Part shown: positions 36,822 to 45,307 of the stretch, piece by piece
Numbering within the stretch: the first letter of the stretch is position 1
Layout: each line of letters opens with the position of its first letter
Source of the DNA: Sphingobacterium psychroaquaticum
GTDB taxonomy: Bacteria; Bacteroidota; Bacteroidia; Sphingobacteriales; Sphingobacteriaceae
Assembly (NCBI RefSeq): GCF_900177625.1
Contig: NZ_FXAU01000001.1
Span: forward strand, 374,475-438,474
Direction of reading: 5' to 3'
Length of the DNA: 64,000 nt
The notes under the pieces: generated by a model
What the model was told of the DNA's origin: nothing
Seen by the model: the letters and a program-made list of their open reading frames with translations, nothing else
The model's database searches: none
Program-made: the position numbers and the translations under genes

Positions 36822-37832
36822 ATGAAAAGTCAACGTTTAAAAGTTCTGTTTTGTTGTGCTGCAGCTCTTCTTATGGGGAAGAGCTACGCGCAGCAGAGTA
36901 TCCAATTTACGCAATACATTTTCAATTCGATCAGTGTGAACCCAGCGTATACCGGATATAAAGAGGAGTGGTTCGGTCAAATGGCCCTTCGGAGTCAGTG
37001 GACGGGTTGGGATGGCGCACCTAAAACAGGGTCTGTGTCGATTGATGGGGTCGTTGATCCCGTAAATAAACGACATGGTGTTGGCTTGCAGGTTACGGCC
37101 GATAAGCTTGGTGCGCAGTCTGCTACATCTATCTACGCAAACTATGCGTTGCGGTTACAGCTCAACAGTGAAGATACAGAACGTCTAGCGCTAGGGGTTG
37201 CCGGCGGGTTTACCCAGTATGGGCTTGATGGGAATAAACTACAAGCTGTTGAAACGGGAGATGTTGTTATTCCTGCGGGTAAGATCACCAGTTGGCGCCC
37301 GGATATTCGATTGGGTGTGTACTACTACAATCCGAAGTGGTACGCGGGGGTATCTGTGCAGGATCTTTTCGCAAACTCAAGCAGCAATGATGAGTTTAGG
37401 TTTAATGAAAACTCATTGGAAAGCTTGTACCGGAATGTGAGTATGTATGTAATTGGGGGAGCATTATTTGAGCTGGATCGCGGAACACACTTCCGTCCAA
37501 GTATCTTGGTGAAGGATGACTTTAAAGGACCGACCTCATTGGATGTTAATGCGATGTTTATCTTCAATAACAAATTCTGGATCGGTGCCGGTTATCGGAC
37601 GCGTGCACGTATCTTCAAGCGGGAGTATTTTGACCAGTCGCCGTTGAAATTGAGCGCAACGAATGCGATTACTGCGATTGCACAGTTCTATGCTACAGAT
37701 CGTTTCCGTATCGGATATTCGTATGATATCATGCTAAACAGGATGCGTGGTTTACAGAATGGTAGCCATGAGGTAACATTAGGCGTTACTTTTGGAACCG
37801 TGAAGCAGCTGCTAAGTCCACGCTTTTTCTAA
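36822..37832 (+). CDS. PorP/SprF family type IX secretion outer-membrane protein
   Basis: ATG 36822 gives a good signal peptide (MKSQRLKVLFCCAAALLMGKSYAQQ), unlike the frame start at 36795; the product is 336 residues. The family features are clear: FTQYIFNSISVNPAYTGYKEEW and RSQWTGWDGAPKTG near residues 60-75, then barrel strands and a C-terminal NGSHEVTLGVTFGT end. Its closeness to the 2315-residue substrate (37 bp) and to a PorE-like protein (12 bp) implies a dedicated export or anchoring unit. It is longer than the paralogue at 1794 and clearly distinct from it. Confidence 0.92.
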   Translation: MKSQRLKVLFCCAAALLMGKSYAQQSIQFTQYIFNSISVNPAYTGYKEEWFGQMALRSQWTGWDGAPKTGSVSIDGVVDPVNKRHGVGLQVTADKLGAQSATSIYANYALRLQLNSEDTERLALGVAGGFTQYGLDGNKLQAVETGDVVIPAGKITSWRPDIRLGVYYYNPKWYAGVSVQDLFANSSSNDEFRFNENSLESLYRNVSMYVIGGALFELDRGTHFRPSILVKDDFKGPTSLDVNAMFIFNNKFWIGAGYRTRARIFKREYFDQSPLKLSATNAITAIAQFYATDRFRIGYSYDIMLNRMRGLQNGSHEVTLGVTFGTVKQLLSPRFF

Positions 37833-37844
37833 TACTAATGTTGG

Positions 37845-39827
37845 ATGAATATGAAAATCATGAATAAAAAAATAAAATCTACACTCGCTGCTTGCCTTTT
37901 AGGGGCTGTGCTACTGCCTTTGGGTGCCATGGCGCAAGAACAGCCGAGTGCGGGAACGAAAGCACAGCAATATTTGCAGCGGTATGAATTTGCAAATGCC
38001 GCGAAGGTATTAGAAAAAATTGCGGCAAAAAAGAACGCCCATACCTTGGACCTGGAGCACCTGGCAGAAAGTTATTTGTATCTCAATAATTATGATCTGG
38101 CCGAAAAATGGTATAGCCAGGTGGTGCAACGGTCAGATTATCAAAAGGAGTCGTTGTTGAACTATGCGGAAGCGCTGAAGCAAAATGGAAAATATCGCGA
38201 AGCGAAGGGGCAGTATGAACAATATGTCAGTAAGTTTGGTGCAGCACCGGAGGTGAGTTTAGCTATTGCCGGTACGGATTCGGCGGCCATATGGATGGAA
38301 AAACCTACGGCACATACGCTTCGTAACGAAGCAAATGTGAATACCGAACGTGCCGAATTTAGCGTTACACCGACGACTAGTTTTGGTATCCTATATACGG
38401 CAGAACCGGAATTGACGCGAACGGATAGAAGTGGGATGACTGGGGAGTCTTACCTAAAGGTGTTTTCGACAAAATTAGATCAAAATGCATTGGAGGCAGG
38501 AAGTGTTAAGCAGCTGAATTTTAATCATGCGCGCTACCACGTAGGCCCCATTGCATCGGATGCGAAAGAGGAGGTTCTGTATGTTACACGTACGCATCCA
38601 GGGACGGATGGCGAACGTTATCGATCCTACAATAAAAAGGTAAAGCGCAAGAATCTGGAACTAATCATCTATAGGAGCGTGAATGGCGTCTGGCGTGAAG
38701 AGGCTTTTCCATATAACAATATTAAAGCGTATTCTCTTGGACATGCTGCTTTGAGTGCTGATGAAAAAACATTGTATTATGCATCAGATATGCCAGGTGG
38801 ACAAGGTGGTGTTGATATTTGGTACTCCGAGTTACAGAGCGATGGTTCGTGGGGAAAACCAATTAATGCGGGCACCACTATAAATTCGGCTGGTGATGAG
38901 ATGTTTCCAACGGTAAATGGAGATGACTTCTATTATTCCAGTAATGGATTTGCGGGCATGGGTGGATTGGATATTTTCCATGCGAAAGGTTCGCGGTCGA
39001 ATATGTCCAAACCGGTTAATATGCGCTACCCCGTAAATTCGGCAGCCGATGATTTTGCTTTTGTGATTACGACGAAGGGAGAGCGTGAATATGCGGGTTA
39101 CTTATCTTCAAATCGAGTGGGAGGTCGAGGAAGTGATGATATTTATTCCTTTGGTTACGTAAAACCAAAAATTATCATTCTCTTGGAAGGTGTGACCATA
39201 AATAAGAAAACAAGAGCGTTGCTCCCAGGTGCAGATGTTACCATTTATAGCGTGGGCGGACAGCGTTTAGTGGGTAAAGTGTTGAGTGATGGTAAAGCAG
39301 AGTTTAAGGTGGATGCTGAGGAGAATGAAACCTATAAGATCAGTGCTTCAAAAACCGGCTTTTCGGATGATGCACTAAGTGTAGGACCAATCCGAGCAAC
39401 CAAAGATACCATCATTAAAGTGACTTTGGCCTTAGAGCCTGATGAAGAGAAACCTCCATTTGTGGTTGGGGATCGTTTTGTGTTAGAAAATATTTTCTAT
39501 GATTTTGATAAGCACAATATTCGTCCGGACGCGGCTAAAGTGTTGGATGAACTGGTTGCGACCATGAAGGAACACCCGACATTGAAGATCGAATTATCAA
39601 GTCATACGGATAGTCGTGGTAACGACGCATATAACAAAGCGTTATCACAACGAAGAGCACAAGCAGCGGTCAATTACATTGTGAGCCATGGTATTAGTAA
39701 GGATAGGTTGGTGGCGAAGGGATATGGGGAGACTAGGCTGGTTAATAGATGTAGTAATGGGGTGAAGTGTTCGGATGATGAGCATCAAGCGAACCGCCGT
39801 ACAGAGGTTGAGGTTTTAGCCTACTAA
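37845..39827 (+). CDS. PorE-like OmpA-family protein (TPR, PD40, regulatory-like and OmpA domains)
   Basis: The 660-residue protein has a leader with three possible starts (37845, 37851, 37860; the last gives MNKKIKSTLAACLLGAVLLP...AMAQ). Domains in order: TPR-like helices (about 35-140), PD40/WD40-like beta-propeller blades (about 195-430: LYYASDMPGGQGGVDIWYSE, DDFYYSSNGFAGMGGLDIF), a carboxypeptidase-regulatory-like beta domain (about 445-530), and a C-terminal OmpA domain (IFYDFDKHNIRPDAAKVLDEL, NRRTEVEVLAY) that should bind peptidoglycan. This is the architecture of PorE, a T9SS component that links PorP to the cell wall. A strong terminator follows. Confidence 0.9.
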   Translation: MNMKIMNKKIKSTLAACLLGAVLLPLGAMAQEQPSAGTKAQQYLQRYEFANAAKVLEKIAAKKNAHTLDLEHLAESYLYLNNYDLAEKWYSQVVQRSDYQKESLLNYAEALKQNGKYREAKGQYEQYVSKFGAAPEVSLAIAGTDSAAIWMEKPTAHTLRNEANVNTERAEFSVTPTTSFGILYTAEPELTRTDRSGMTGESYLKVFSTKLDQNALEAGSVKQLNFNHARYHVGPIASDAKEEVLYVTRTHPGTDGERYRSYNKKVKRKNLELIIYRSVNGVWREEAFPYNNIKAYSLGHAALSADEKTLYYASDMPGGQGGVDIWYSELQSDGSWGKPINAGTTINSAGDEMFPTVNGDDFYYSSNGFAGMGGLDIFHAKGSRSNMSKPVNMRYPVNSAADDFAFVITTKGEREYAGYLSSNRVGGRGSDDIYSFGYVKPKIIILLEGVTINKKTRALLPGADVTIYSVGGQRLVGKVLSDGKAEFKVDAEENETYKISASKTGFSDDALSVGPIRATKDTIIKVTLALEPDEEKPPFVVGDRFVLENIFYDFDKHNIRPDAAKVLDELVATMKEHPTLKIELSSHTDSRGNDAYNKALSQRRAQAAVNYIVSHGISKDRLVAKGYGETRLVNRCSNGVKCSDDEHQANRRTEVEVLAY

Positions 39828-39861
39828 AAATATAAACTACGAACTACCAACTACGAACCAT

Positions 39862-39896
39862 AAAAAAGAGCGGTCTCCACGGACCGCTCTTTTTTT
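39862..39896. terminator. Bidirectional terminator, overlaps the rimK stop codon
   Basis: AAAAAAGAGCGGTC and GACCGCTCTTTTTT form the stem around TCCACG. T-runs exist on both strands. The minus-strand rimK-like gene ends inside the 3' arm (stop at 39895-39897). Confidence 0.93.
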
Positions 39897-40830
39897 ATAG
39901 CTTACTTTCTTTTTTGACTTTCCGTGTTACTACGGTCGGTTTTGAAGCTTGTTTCACTGCATGTTGTCCCTCCAGATATTTAATAATCTCCACGGCAATG
40001 TCTTTTCCTGTAGCTGTTTCGATTCCCTCCAGACCCGGTGAGGAGTTTACTTCAAGTATTAATGGTCCACGCGCAGAAGGCAACATATCTACGCCCGCAA
40101 CGGTTAGGCCCATTGCTTTTGCCGCAGAAATGGCACTTTCCTTTTCTGCACGAGTAAGCTTGACGATCTCAGCACTGCCTCCACGGTGCAGGTTTGAGCG
40201 AAATTCACCTTCTTTTGCTGTACGTTTCATTGCGCCGACTACTTTTCCGTCTACTACAAAAGCGCGAATGTCTGTACCTTTTGCTTCTTTGATATATTCT
40301 TGGATTAGGATGTTGTTTCCTAAGCCGTAAAAAGCTTCAATTACAGAAGAGGCTGCTTTCTTCGTTTCAGCAAGTACCACCCCAATGCCTTGCGTTCCTT
40401 CCAAAAGCTTGATAACCAAAGGAGCGCCCCCCACCATGCTGATGAGGTCATCCACATCGGAAACAGAGCGTGCAAAGCCCGTGATTGGAAGGCCTAAGCC
40501 GGCTCCCGATAAGATTTGCATGCAACGCAGTTTATCGCGTGATCGCGTGATCGCTTGGCTCGGATTTGCGGAGACCACGTTCATCACCTCAAACTGACGT
40601 ACAATAGCAGAGCCATAGAACGTTAATGAGGAGCCAATACGTGGGATAATGGCATCGATATGTGATAAATCTTGCCCCTTGAAATGAATAGTCGGTTTAC
40701 CTTGTTGGATGCCAACATAGCATTTACTATGGTCTATAACCTGACAGTTGTGCCCTCTCGAAACAGCAGCTTCAACAAGGCGTTTAGTGGAATAGAGATT
40801 TCTATTCGTTGATAATACAGCAATATTCAC
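39895..40830 (-). CDS. rimK: RimK-type alpha-L-glutamate ligase (ATP-grasp)
   Basis: The 311-residue protein has a RimK N-terminal domain ([41 protein letters not shown]) and an ATP-grasp domain ([52 protein letters not shown]). In Escherichia coli RimK adds glutamates to ribosomal protein S6. It lies 49 bp downstream of a retropepsin-like protease gene, the arrangement known as rimB-rimK in pseudomonads. The C-terminal 25 residues are basic and extra. The substrate here may be S6 or another protein; the symbol is by family only. Confidence 0.88.
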   Translation of the reverse strand: MNIAVLSTNRNLYSTKRLVEAAVSRGHNCQVIDHSKCYVGIQQGKPTIHFKGQDLSHIDAIIPRIGSSLTFYGSAIVRQFEVMNVVSANPSQAITRSRDKLRCMQILSGAGLGLPITGFARSVSDVDDLISMVGGAPLVIKLLEGTQGIGVVLAETKKAASSVIEAFYGLGNNILIQEYIKEAKGTDIRAFVVDGKVVGAMKRTAKEGEFRSNLHRGGSAEIVKLTRAEKESAISAAKAMGLTVAGVDMLPSARGPLILEVNSSPGLEGIETATGKDIAVEIIKYLEGQHAVKQASKPTVVTRKVKKESKL

Positions 40831-40879
40831 GGAATATTTTGTTTACAGTAGTTTACAATTGAAGGTGTGGAATAGAGAC

Positions 40880-41329
40880 CTAGCTTTTCCCTCTCGCTAA
40901 GTTCTTCTTGGATACATCAACCAAGAACTTTCTACTTATGAAGTTTCTTCCTAAGAGCATGGGGAAGGACATTGCTGAACGATCCCGAACCGACAGTTTT
41001 ATGTCGTACATGCGATCAAATAATTTTATTTTTGTTAAAAAGATATACCTAGTTTCTGCTTGTCCAAATGAGCTTTTGATAATACGTTCACGATGTATGG
41101 GAAAAACATATTCCATAGCCTCAGTGCCTTCTTTTTCGGGATGGGCATTAATATAACAACGTATATACCGATGCCCTTTCTCTTCGAAGACCTCATAATC
41201 TTCACAATGCAGTACCGATGTCTCTGCTCCAGTATCCACCTTCGCATATATATTATACAGCCCTAATTCTGGTAAATCTACCATCTCAAGACGGCCAATA
41301 ACAAGTTTTTCTATCGGTGTTTTAACCAT
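40880..41329 (-). CDS. RimB-type retropepsin-like aspartic protease
   Basis: The 149-residue protein contains the single aspartic-protease motif KVDTGAETSVLHC near residues 29-42 and the family end MLLGRNFISRKFLVDVSK. It resembles the family annotated as 'ATP-dependent zinc protease' (PF05618), whose members such as RimB of Pseudomonas are retropepsin-like and would act as dimers. It starts immediately after the purM stop (TAAATG, no spacer), so its translation may be coupled to purM, and it is followed by rimK 49 bp later. Whether it cleaves or assists RimK-modified proteins is inferred from gene order. Confidence 0.82.
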   Translation of the reverse strand: MVKTPIEKLVIGRLEMVDLPELGLYNIYAKVDTGAETSVLHCEDYEVFEEKGHRYIRCYINAHPEKEGTEAMEYVFPIHRERIIKSSFGQAETRYIFLTKIKLFDRMYDIKLSVRDRSAMSFPMLLGRNFISRKFLVDVSKKNLARGKS

Positions 41330-42508
41330 TTATTCGTAAATAAACTCTCCATGTGGAGAACGTATTGTTACTTTTTTCTGTTCAGCAGCTTCTACACGAC
41401 CGATTATTTGTGCAGGAATGCCAAAGCTAGTTGAGATTGCGATAATATCTTGTGCAATTTCTTCCGGAACGTAGAGCTCCATGCGGTGGCCCATGTTGAA
41501 TACTTTGTACATCTCTTCCCAAGCTGTGTTGGATTGTTTCTGGATCAGGTCAAAGAGAGGAGGTGTAGCAAAGAGATTGTCCTTGATCACATGTACATTA
41601 TCGACAAAGTGCAATACTTTCGTTTGTGCGCCACCAGAACAATGTACCATACCATCAATCTGTGAACGGTATTTATCTAAAATAGATTTAATTACTGGAG
41701 CATAAGTACGCGTTGGTGATAAAACCAGTTTGCCTGCCGTAATCTTCTTGCCCGACTCCACTTCGATTAGGTCTGTTAAATTGCAGCCCCCAGAGAAAAC
41801 AAGGTCGTAAGGCACGGCTGGATCATATGTTTCCGGATATTTTTCCGCTAAGCTTTTGTTAAAGACATCATGGCGTGCTGAAGTTAGGCCGTTAGAGCCC
41901 ATACCGCCATTATATTCTTTTTCATAAGTTGCCTGTCCGTAAGAAGCGAGGCCGACAATTACATTTCCACCCTTAATTTTGTGATTGGAGATCACATCTT
42001 CACGTTTCATACGGCATGTAACTGTACTGTCTACAATAATTGTACGAACTAAGTCGCCTACATCAGCCGTTTCACCACCTGTGGAATGAATGCCAATACC
42101 TAAGGCACGTAGTTCACTTAAAATATCCTCTGTACCATTAATGATTTCGGCAATTACCTCACCAGGGATTACATTTTTATTTCGGCCAATTGTAGAGGAT
42201 AACAAAATATTGTCAAGTGCACCTACACATAACAGATCGTCAAGATTCATGATAATGGCGTCCTGCGCGATACCGCGCCACACCGAAATGTCACCTGTTT
42301 CTTTCCAATAGGCATATGCTAAAGAAGATTTTGTGCCCGCGCCATCGGCATGCATGATATTGCACCATGCTTCATCATTACCCAAAATATCGGGTACGAT
42401 TTTGCAGAAAGCTTTTGGAAACAATCCTTTATCAATATTTTTGATAGCATTGTGTACATCCTCTTTCCCAGCGGATACACCTCGTTGGTTGTATTTTAAA
42501 TCTGACAT
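41330..42508 (-). CDS. purM: Phosphoribosylformylglycinamidine cyclo-ligase
   Basis: The 392-residue protein is somewhat longer than the usual 340-350. It has PurM/AIR synthetase features: YNQRGVSAGKEDVHNAI near the start, the nucleotide-binding HADGAGTKSSLAYAYW, the DAIIMNLDDLLCVGA region, GGETADVGDLVRT, GLASYGQATYEKEYNGGMGSNGLTSAR, and late HCSGGAQTKVLHF. It makes AIR, step five of purine synthesis, in the cytoplasm. It heads a unit with a RimB-type protease and RimK. CAAAAATA at 42516-42523 (TATTTTTG on the minus strand) lies only 7 nt before the ATG, so the transcript may be nearly leaderless. Confidence 0.92.
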   Translation of the reverse strand: MSDLKYNQRGVSAGKEDVHNAIKNIDKGLFPKAFCKIVPDILGNDEAWCNIMHADGAGTKSSLAYAYWKETGDISVWRGIAQDAIIMNLDDLLCVGALDNILLSSTIGRNKNVIPGEVIAEIINGTEDILSELRALGIGIHSTGGETADVGDLVRTIIVDSTVTCRMKREDVISNHKIKGGNVIVGLASYGQATYEKEYNGGMGSNGLTSARHDVFNKSLAEKYPETYDPAVPYDLVFSGGCNLTDLIEVESGKKITAGKLVLSPTRTYAPVIKSILDKYRSQIDGMVHCSGGAQTKVLHFVDNVHVIKDNLFATPPLFDLIQKQSNTAWEEMYKVFNMGHRMELYVPEEIAQDIIAISTSFGIPAQIIGRVEAAEQKKVTIRSPHGEFIYE

Positions 42509-42515
42509 CTCGTTG

Positions 42516-42523
42516 CAAAAATA
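42516..42523 (-). promoter_or_regulatory. Candidate purM -7 promoter element
   Basis: TATTTTTG on the minus strand fits TANNTTTG, 7 nt upstream of the start codon. No clear TTTG was found at the -33 position, so support is moderate. Confidence 0.4.
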
Positions 42524-42700
42524 ATAAACCCAATGATATTACTATAATCCTAACGTAACAAATAAGTGAAAAGGTAATTATCGGCTTTTTCTATTTTGTG
42601 GAATATAAGGGTGGATTATATAAAGTAGGTAGGAACTTCTGCATTATTCTATTAATTTTATTTACTTTGCAGTGTTGTTTTGATAAGAAAATAAAAGAAT

Positions 42701-43897
42701 ATGATTATACAACCACGCGTAAGAGGTTTTATCTGTTTGACGTCGCACCCTGAAGGGACGGCGCAACATGTTAAGGAGCAGATAGACTATGTAAAGTCTA
42801 AGGGAGAGATCAAGGACGGTCCGAAGAAAGTTTTGGTAATTGGGGCTTCTACAGGTTTTGGATTAGCATCACGTATTACAGCTGCATTTGGTTCACAAGC
42901 TGCAACTGTAGGGGTGTTTTTTGAAAAACCTGCCGCACCAGGTAAACCGGGAACAGCAGGCTGGTACAACTCTGCTGCTTTTGAAAAAGAAGCACATGCA
43001 GCTGGTTTGTATGCTAAAAGTATTAATGGTGACGCATTCTCTGACGAGATTAAAAAACAAACTATTGATTTGATTAAAAGCGATTTAGGTCAAGTTGATT
43101 TAGTGGTTTATTCGTTGGCATCTCCAAGACGTACACATCCTAAGACAGGTGTGGCGCACGCGTCTGTTTTGAAGCCTATCAGCCAGCCTTTTACGGATAA
43201 AACGGTTGATTTTCATACCGGTGTAGTATCTGATATTACGATTCAACCTGTTGAAAATCCAGAAGATATCGAAAATACGGTTGCCGTAATGGGGGGTGAA
43301 GATTGGAAATTCTGGATCGAAGAGTTGAAAGCAGCTGGCGTCCTTGCAGAAGGTGTGAAAACTGTAGCGTACTCGTATATCGGCCCTGAATTGACATATC
43401 CAATTTATAGAAATGGAACAATTGGTCGTGCAAAAGATGATTTAGAAGGTACGGTACCTGTACTTAATGCATTGTTAAGCGATTTAGGAGGGGTGAGCTA
43501 CGTTTCTGTAAACAAAGCTTTAGTTACACAATCTAGTTCTGCAATTCCTGTGGTGCCTCTATACATTTCATTGCTTTATAAAGTGATGAAGGAAAAAGGA
43601 ATCCATGAAGGTACCATTGAGCAGATGCAACGTCTTTTTGCAGAACGTTTATACGCCAATGCTGATCTACAGTTGGACGATAAGGGTAGAATCCGTGTCG
43701 ACGATTTAGAGATGCGCGAAGATGTACAGGCAGAGGTAGCAGCGTTATGGGAAAAAATCACTACAGAGAACTTAGAAGAAATTTCAGATATCGAAGGCTA
43801 TAGAAATGATTTCTTCCACCTGTTTGGATTTAATTTCGATACCGTTAATTACGAAGCTGATAGCAACGAATTAGTAGATATACCAAGTATCAACTAA
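42701..43897 (+). CDS. fabV: Trans-2-enoyl-CoA/ACP reductase FabV
   Basis: The 398-residue protein starts MIIQPRVRGFICLTSHPEG, the FabV signature, with the NADH-binding motif VLVIGASTGFGLASRITAAFG (about residues 46-66) and the catalytic YSYIGPELTYPIYRNGTIGRAK (Tyr-x8-Lys). It reduces enoyl thioesters in the last step of the fatty-acid elongation cycle, in the cytoplasm. FabV is much less sensitive to triclosan than FabI. It is monocistronic, with a terminator after it. TTACTTTG at 42662-42669 is one base off TANNTTTG. Confidence 0.96.
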   Translation: MIIQPRVRGFICLTSHPEGTAQHVKEQIDYVKSKGEIKDGPKKVLVIGASTGFGLASRITAAFGSQAATVGVFFEKPAAPGKPGTAGWYNSAAFEKEAHAAGLYAKSINGDAFSDEIKKQTIDLIKSDLGQVDLVVYSLASPRRTHPKTGVAHASVLKPISQPFTDKTVDFHTGVVSDITIQPVENPEDIENTVAVMGGEDWKFWIEELKAAGVLAEGVKTVAYSYIGPELTYPIYRNGTIGRAKDDLEGTVPVLNALLSDLGGVSYVSVNKALVTQSSSAIPVVPLYISLLYKVMKEKGIHEGTIEQMQRLFAERLYANADLQLDDKGRIRVDDLEMREDVQAEVAALWEKITTENLEEISDIEGYRNDFFHLFGFNFDTVNYEADSNELVDIPSIN

Positions 43898-43925
43898 CAC
43901 AGCAGGTACGAACAAAATAATTGGG

Positions 43926-43966
43926 ATGCCCCCAAAAGTATACATACTTTTTGGGGCATTTTATTT
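43926..43966 (+). terminator. Rho-independent terminator after fabV
   Basis: ATGCCCCCAAAAGTAT and ATACTTTTTGGGGCAT pair with one mismatch around a very short loop, followed by TTTATTTTT. The promoter of the next gene starts 15 bp later. Confidence 0.88.
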
Positions 43967-43980
43967 TTAAAATCATTTTA

Positions 43981-44012
43981 TTTGGATTAAATCTTGATAA
44001 GGATTATATTTG
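43981..44012 (+). promoter_or_regulatory. Bacteroidota-type promoter
   Basis: TTTG at 43981-43984, a 20-nt spacer, TATATTTG at 44005-44012: an exact consensus match. It decides the start of the next gene at 44038, as the longer frame from 43921 would include this promoter and the fabV terminator. Confidence 0.78.
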
Positions 44013-44037
44013 CTCATCAAATAGCAATTGCAGAGGT

Positions 44038-44403
44038 ATGATTTGTCCATTAGCAGAGGTAGAAGAGGTTTTTAAAGAGTCGTTTGGCGCTGTATATCAG
44101 TGTAGCCGTAAGAATTGCTACTGGTTGGAGTTTAAGGACACGACGACGGCGTTCAAGATCTCCGATTTCTTTTTGTTCAAGAAAACCATTGATGCGATTG
44201 ATATTGAAAAGATGTTGTCTGACACTTCCCGTACTGCAGACTTCGAACTAGTGATGCCACATCGTACTGATCGCTGCTTTATCTTATCTGCACAAGATGT
44301 TTTGAACCTAAGAGAGGTTCTTGCTGGTGCTAAATTTATGATTGAACTCAACAGCGAGGTGAAGCGCATACTGCGCAAAGAGGCCGTGCTCGCTTCCTTT
44401 TAA
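44038..44403 (+). CDS. Small uncharacterised protein, Bacteroidota-specific
   Basis: The 121-residue product starts at ATG 44038 (preceded by GCAGAGG), 26 bp after a clear promoter; the longer frame to 43921 runs through promoter and terminator and is rejected. It begins MICPLAEVEEVFKESFGAVYQCSRKNCYWLEFKDTT and is mixed alpha/beta without leader or membrane segment, so it is cytoplasmic. Cys residues at about 3, 22 and 27 could bind metal, but there is no canonical zinc motif. It resembles short proteins of unknown function in Bacteroidota. It lies between fabV and ferritin without proven link to either. Confidence 0.75.
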   Translation: MICPLAEVEEVFKESFGAVYQCSRKNCYWLEFKDTTTAFKISDFFLFKKTIDAIDIEKMLSDTSRTADFELVMPHRTDRCFILSAQDVLNLREVLAGAKFMIELNSEVKRILRKEAVLASF

Positions 44404-44495
44404 TTGTATTGATTCTAAACAACTTATCGTTTATTCGTCTAATTTAGACTGAATTTGTATTGCTTTTTTTTTATTGCTTTCAGGTTGTTCTGTTT

Positions 44496-44503
44496 TATCT
44501 TTG
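44496..44503 (+). promoter_or_regulatory. Candidate ferritin promoter (-7 element)
   Basis: TATCTTTG matches TANNTTTG exactly and is 58 bp before the ferritin ATG. An ATTG 19 nt upstream (44473) is the nearest -33-like element. Confidence 0.6.
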
Positions 44504-44561
44504 TATTAGTTAATACGAGGAAAGTATTAACATAAAGACAAGACGAGTAACAACTATAGAT

Positions 44562-45092
44562 ATGAAAGATTTATTGAAATTAAAAACTTCTCTAGCAGAA
44601 GACATCGAAAATATATTAAACGCACAAGTTAAAATCGAAGCACATGCATCTGCATTGTACTTAGCGATGTCATCATGGTGTGATGATCAAGGTTTAGACA
44701 ATTCCGCTGACTTTTTCGCAAAACAAGCGAATGAAGAACGTGAGCATATGTTGAAATTATTTAACTACATCAATAACCGCGGTGGTCGTGCTATCTCTCC
44801 AGAGGTAACAAATATCCCTACAGATTTTGATTCTTTCCGTGGTGTGTTTGAACAGACATTATTACAAGAAATGTTCGTTACAGAGCAATTCAATAATATT
44901 GCGGACAAATGTATGAAAGCAAAAGACTATGTAACTTTTAACTTTGTACAATGGTTCTTAGCAGAACAAGTAGAAGAGGAGTATGTAGCACGTCGCATTC
45001 TGGAATTGTTCGATGTTATTGGTGAAGAAGGTACGGGACGTTGGGAGATCGATAAACACTTAGTGAAAGTGACATTCAGCGGTCAAGAATAA
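44562..45092 (+). CDS. Non-haem ferritin (FtnA-like)
   Basis: The 176-residue four-helix protein has the expected ferroxidase ligands by alignment with Escherichia coli FtnA: Glu26, Glu59, His62, Glu103 and Gln136, with Glu139/Glu140 nearby. It forms a 24-subunit shell that oxidises and stores iron in the cytoplasm. It is monocistronic with its own promoter and terminator. No Fur-like site could be identified with confidence. Confidence 0.95.
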   Translation: MKDLLKLKTSLAEDIENILNAQVKIEAHASALYLAMSSWCDDQGLDNSADFFAKQANEEREHMLKLFNYINNRGGRAISPEVTNIPTDFDSFRGVFEQTLLQEMFVTEQFNNIADKCMKAKDYVTFNFVQWFLAEQVEEEYVARRILELFDVIGEEGTGRWEIDKHLVKVTFSGQE

Positions 45093-45113
45093 TCAAATTT
45101 TCCCATAAAGAAG

Positions 45114-45148
45114 AAAACGGGTTGTTTCAATTGAAGCAGCCCGTTTTT
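45114..45148 (+). terminator. Rho-independent terminator after ferritin
   Basis: AAAACGGGTTGTTTC, loop AATT, GAAGCAGCCCGTTTTT. Strong stem with T-run. Confidence 0.93.
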
Positions 45149-45307
45149 GTATATACGAAAATCTTGTTTTTTCCGTTCTTACTGTAACTTCAAGTAAGTT
45201 TTATCCTGATATTTAGGAGAATTTATAGATGTTTTGTGTATAGATAAAATATGTTTTTGAAGAGGTTTTTTTGTATATTGACCTCCACGGAGTAAAGACC
45301 TTTTTTT

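Noticed and set aside
43921..44037. Upstream extension of the small protein gene
   Set aside because: It would run through the fabV terminator and a consensus promoter, and the extra residues look like no leader of known type.
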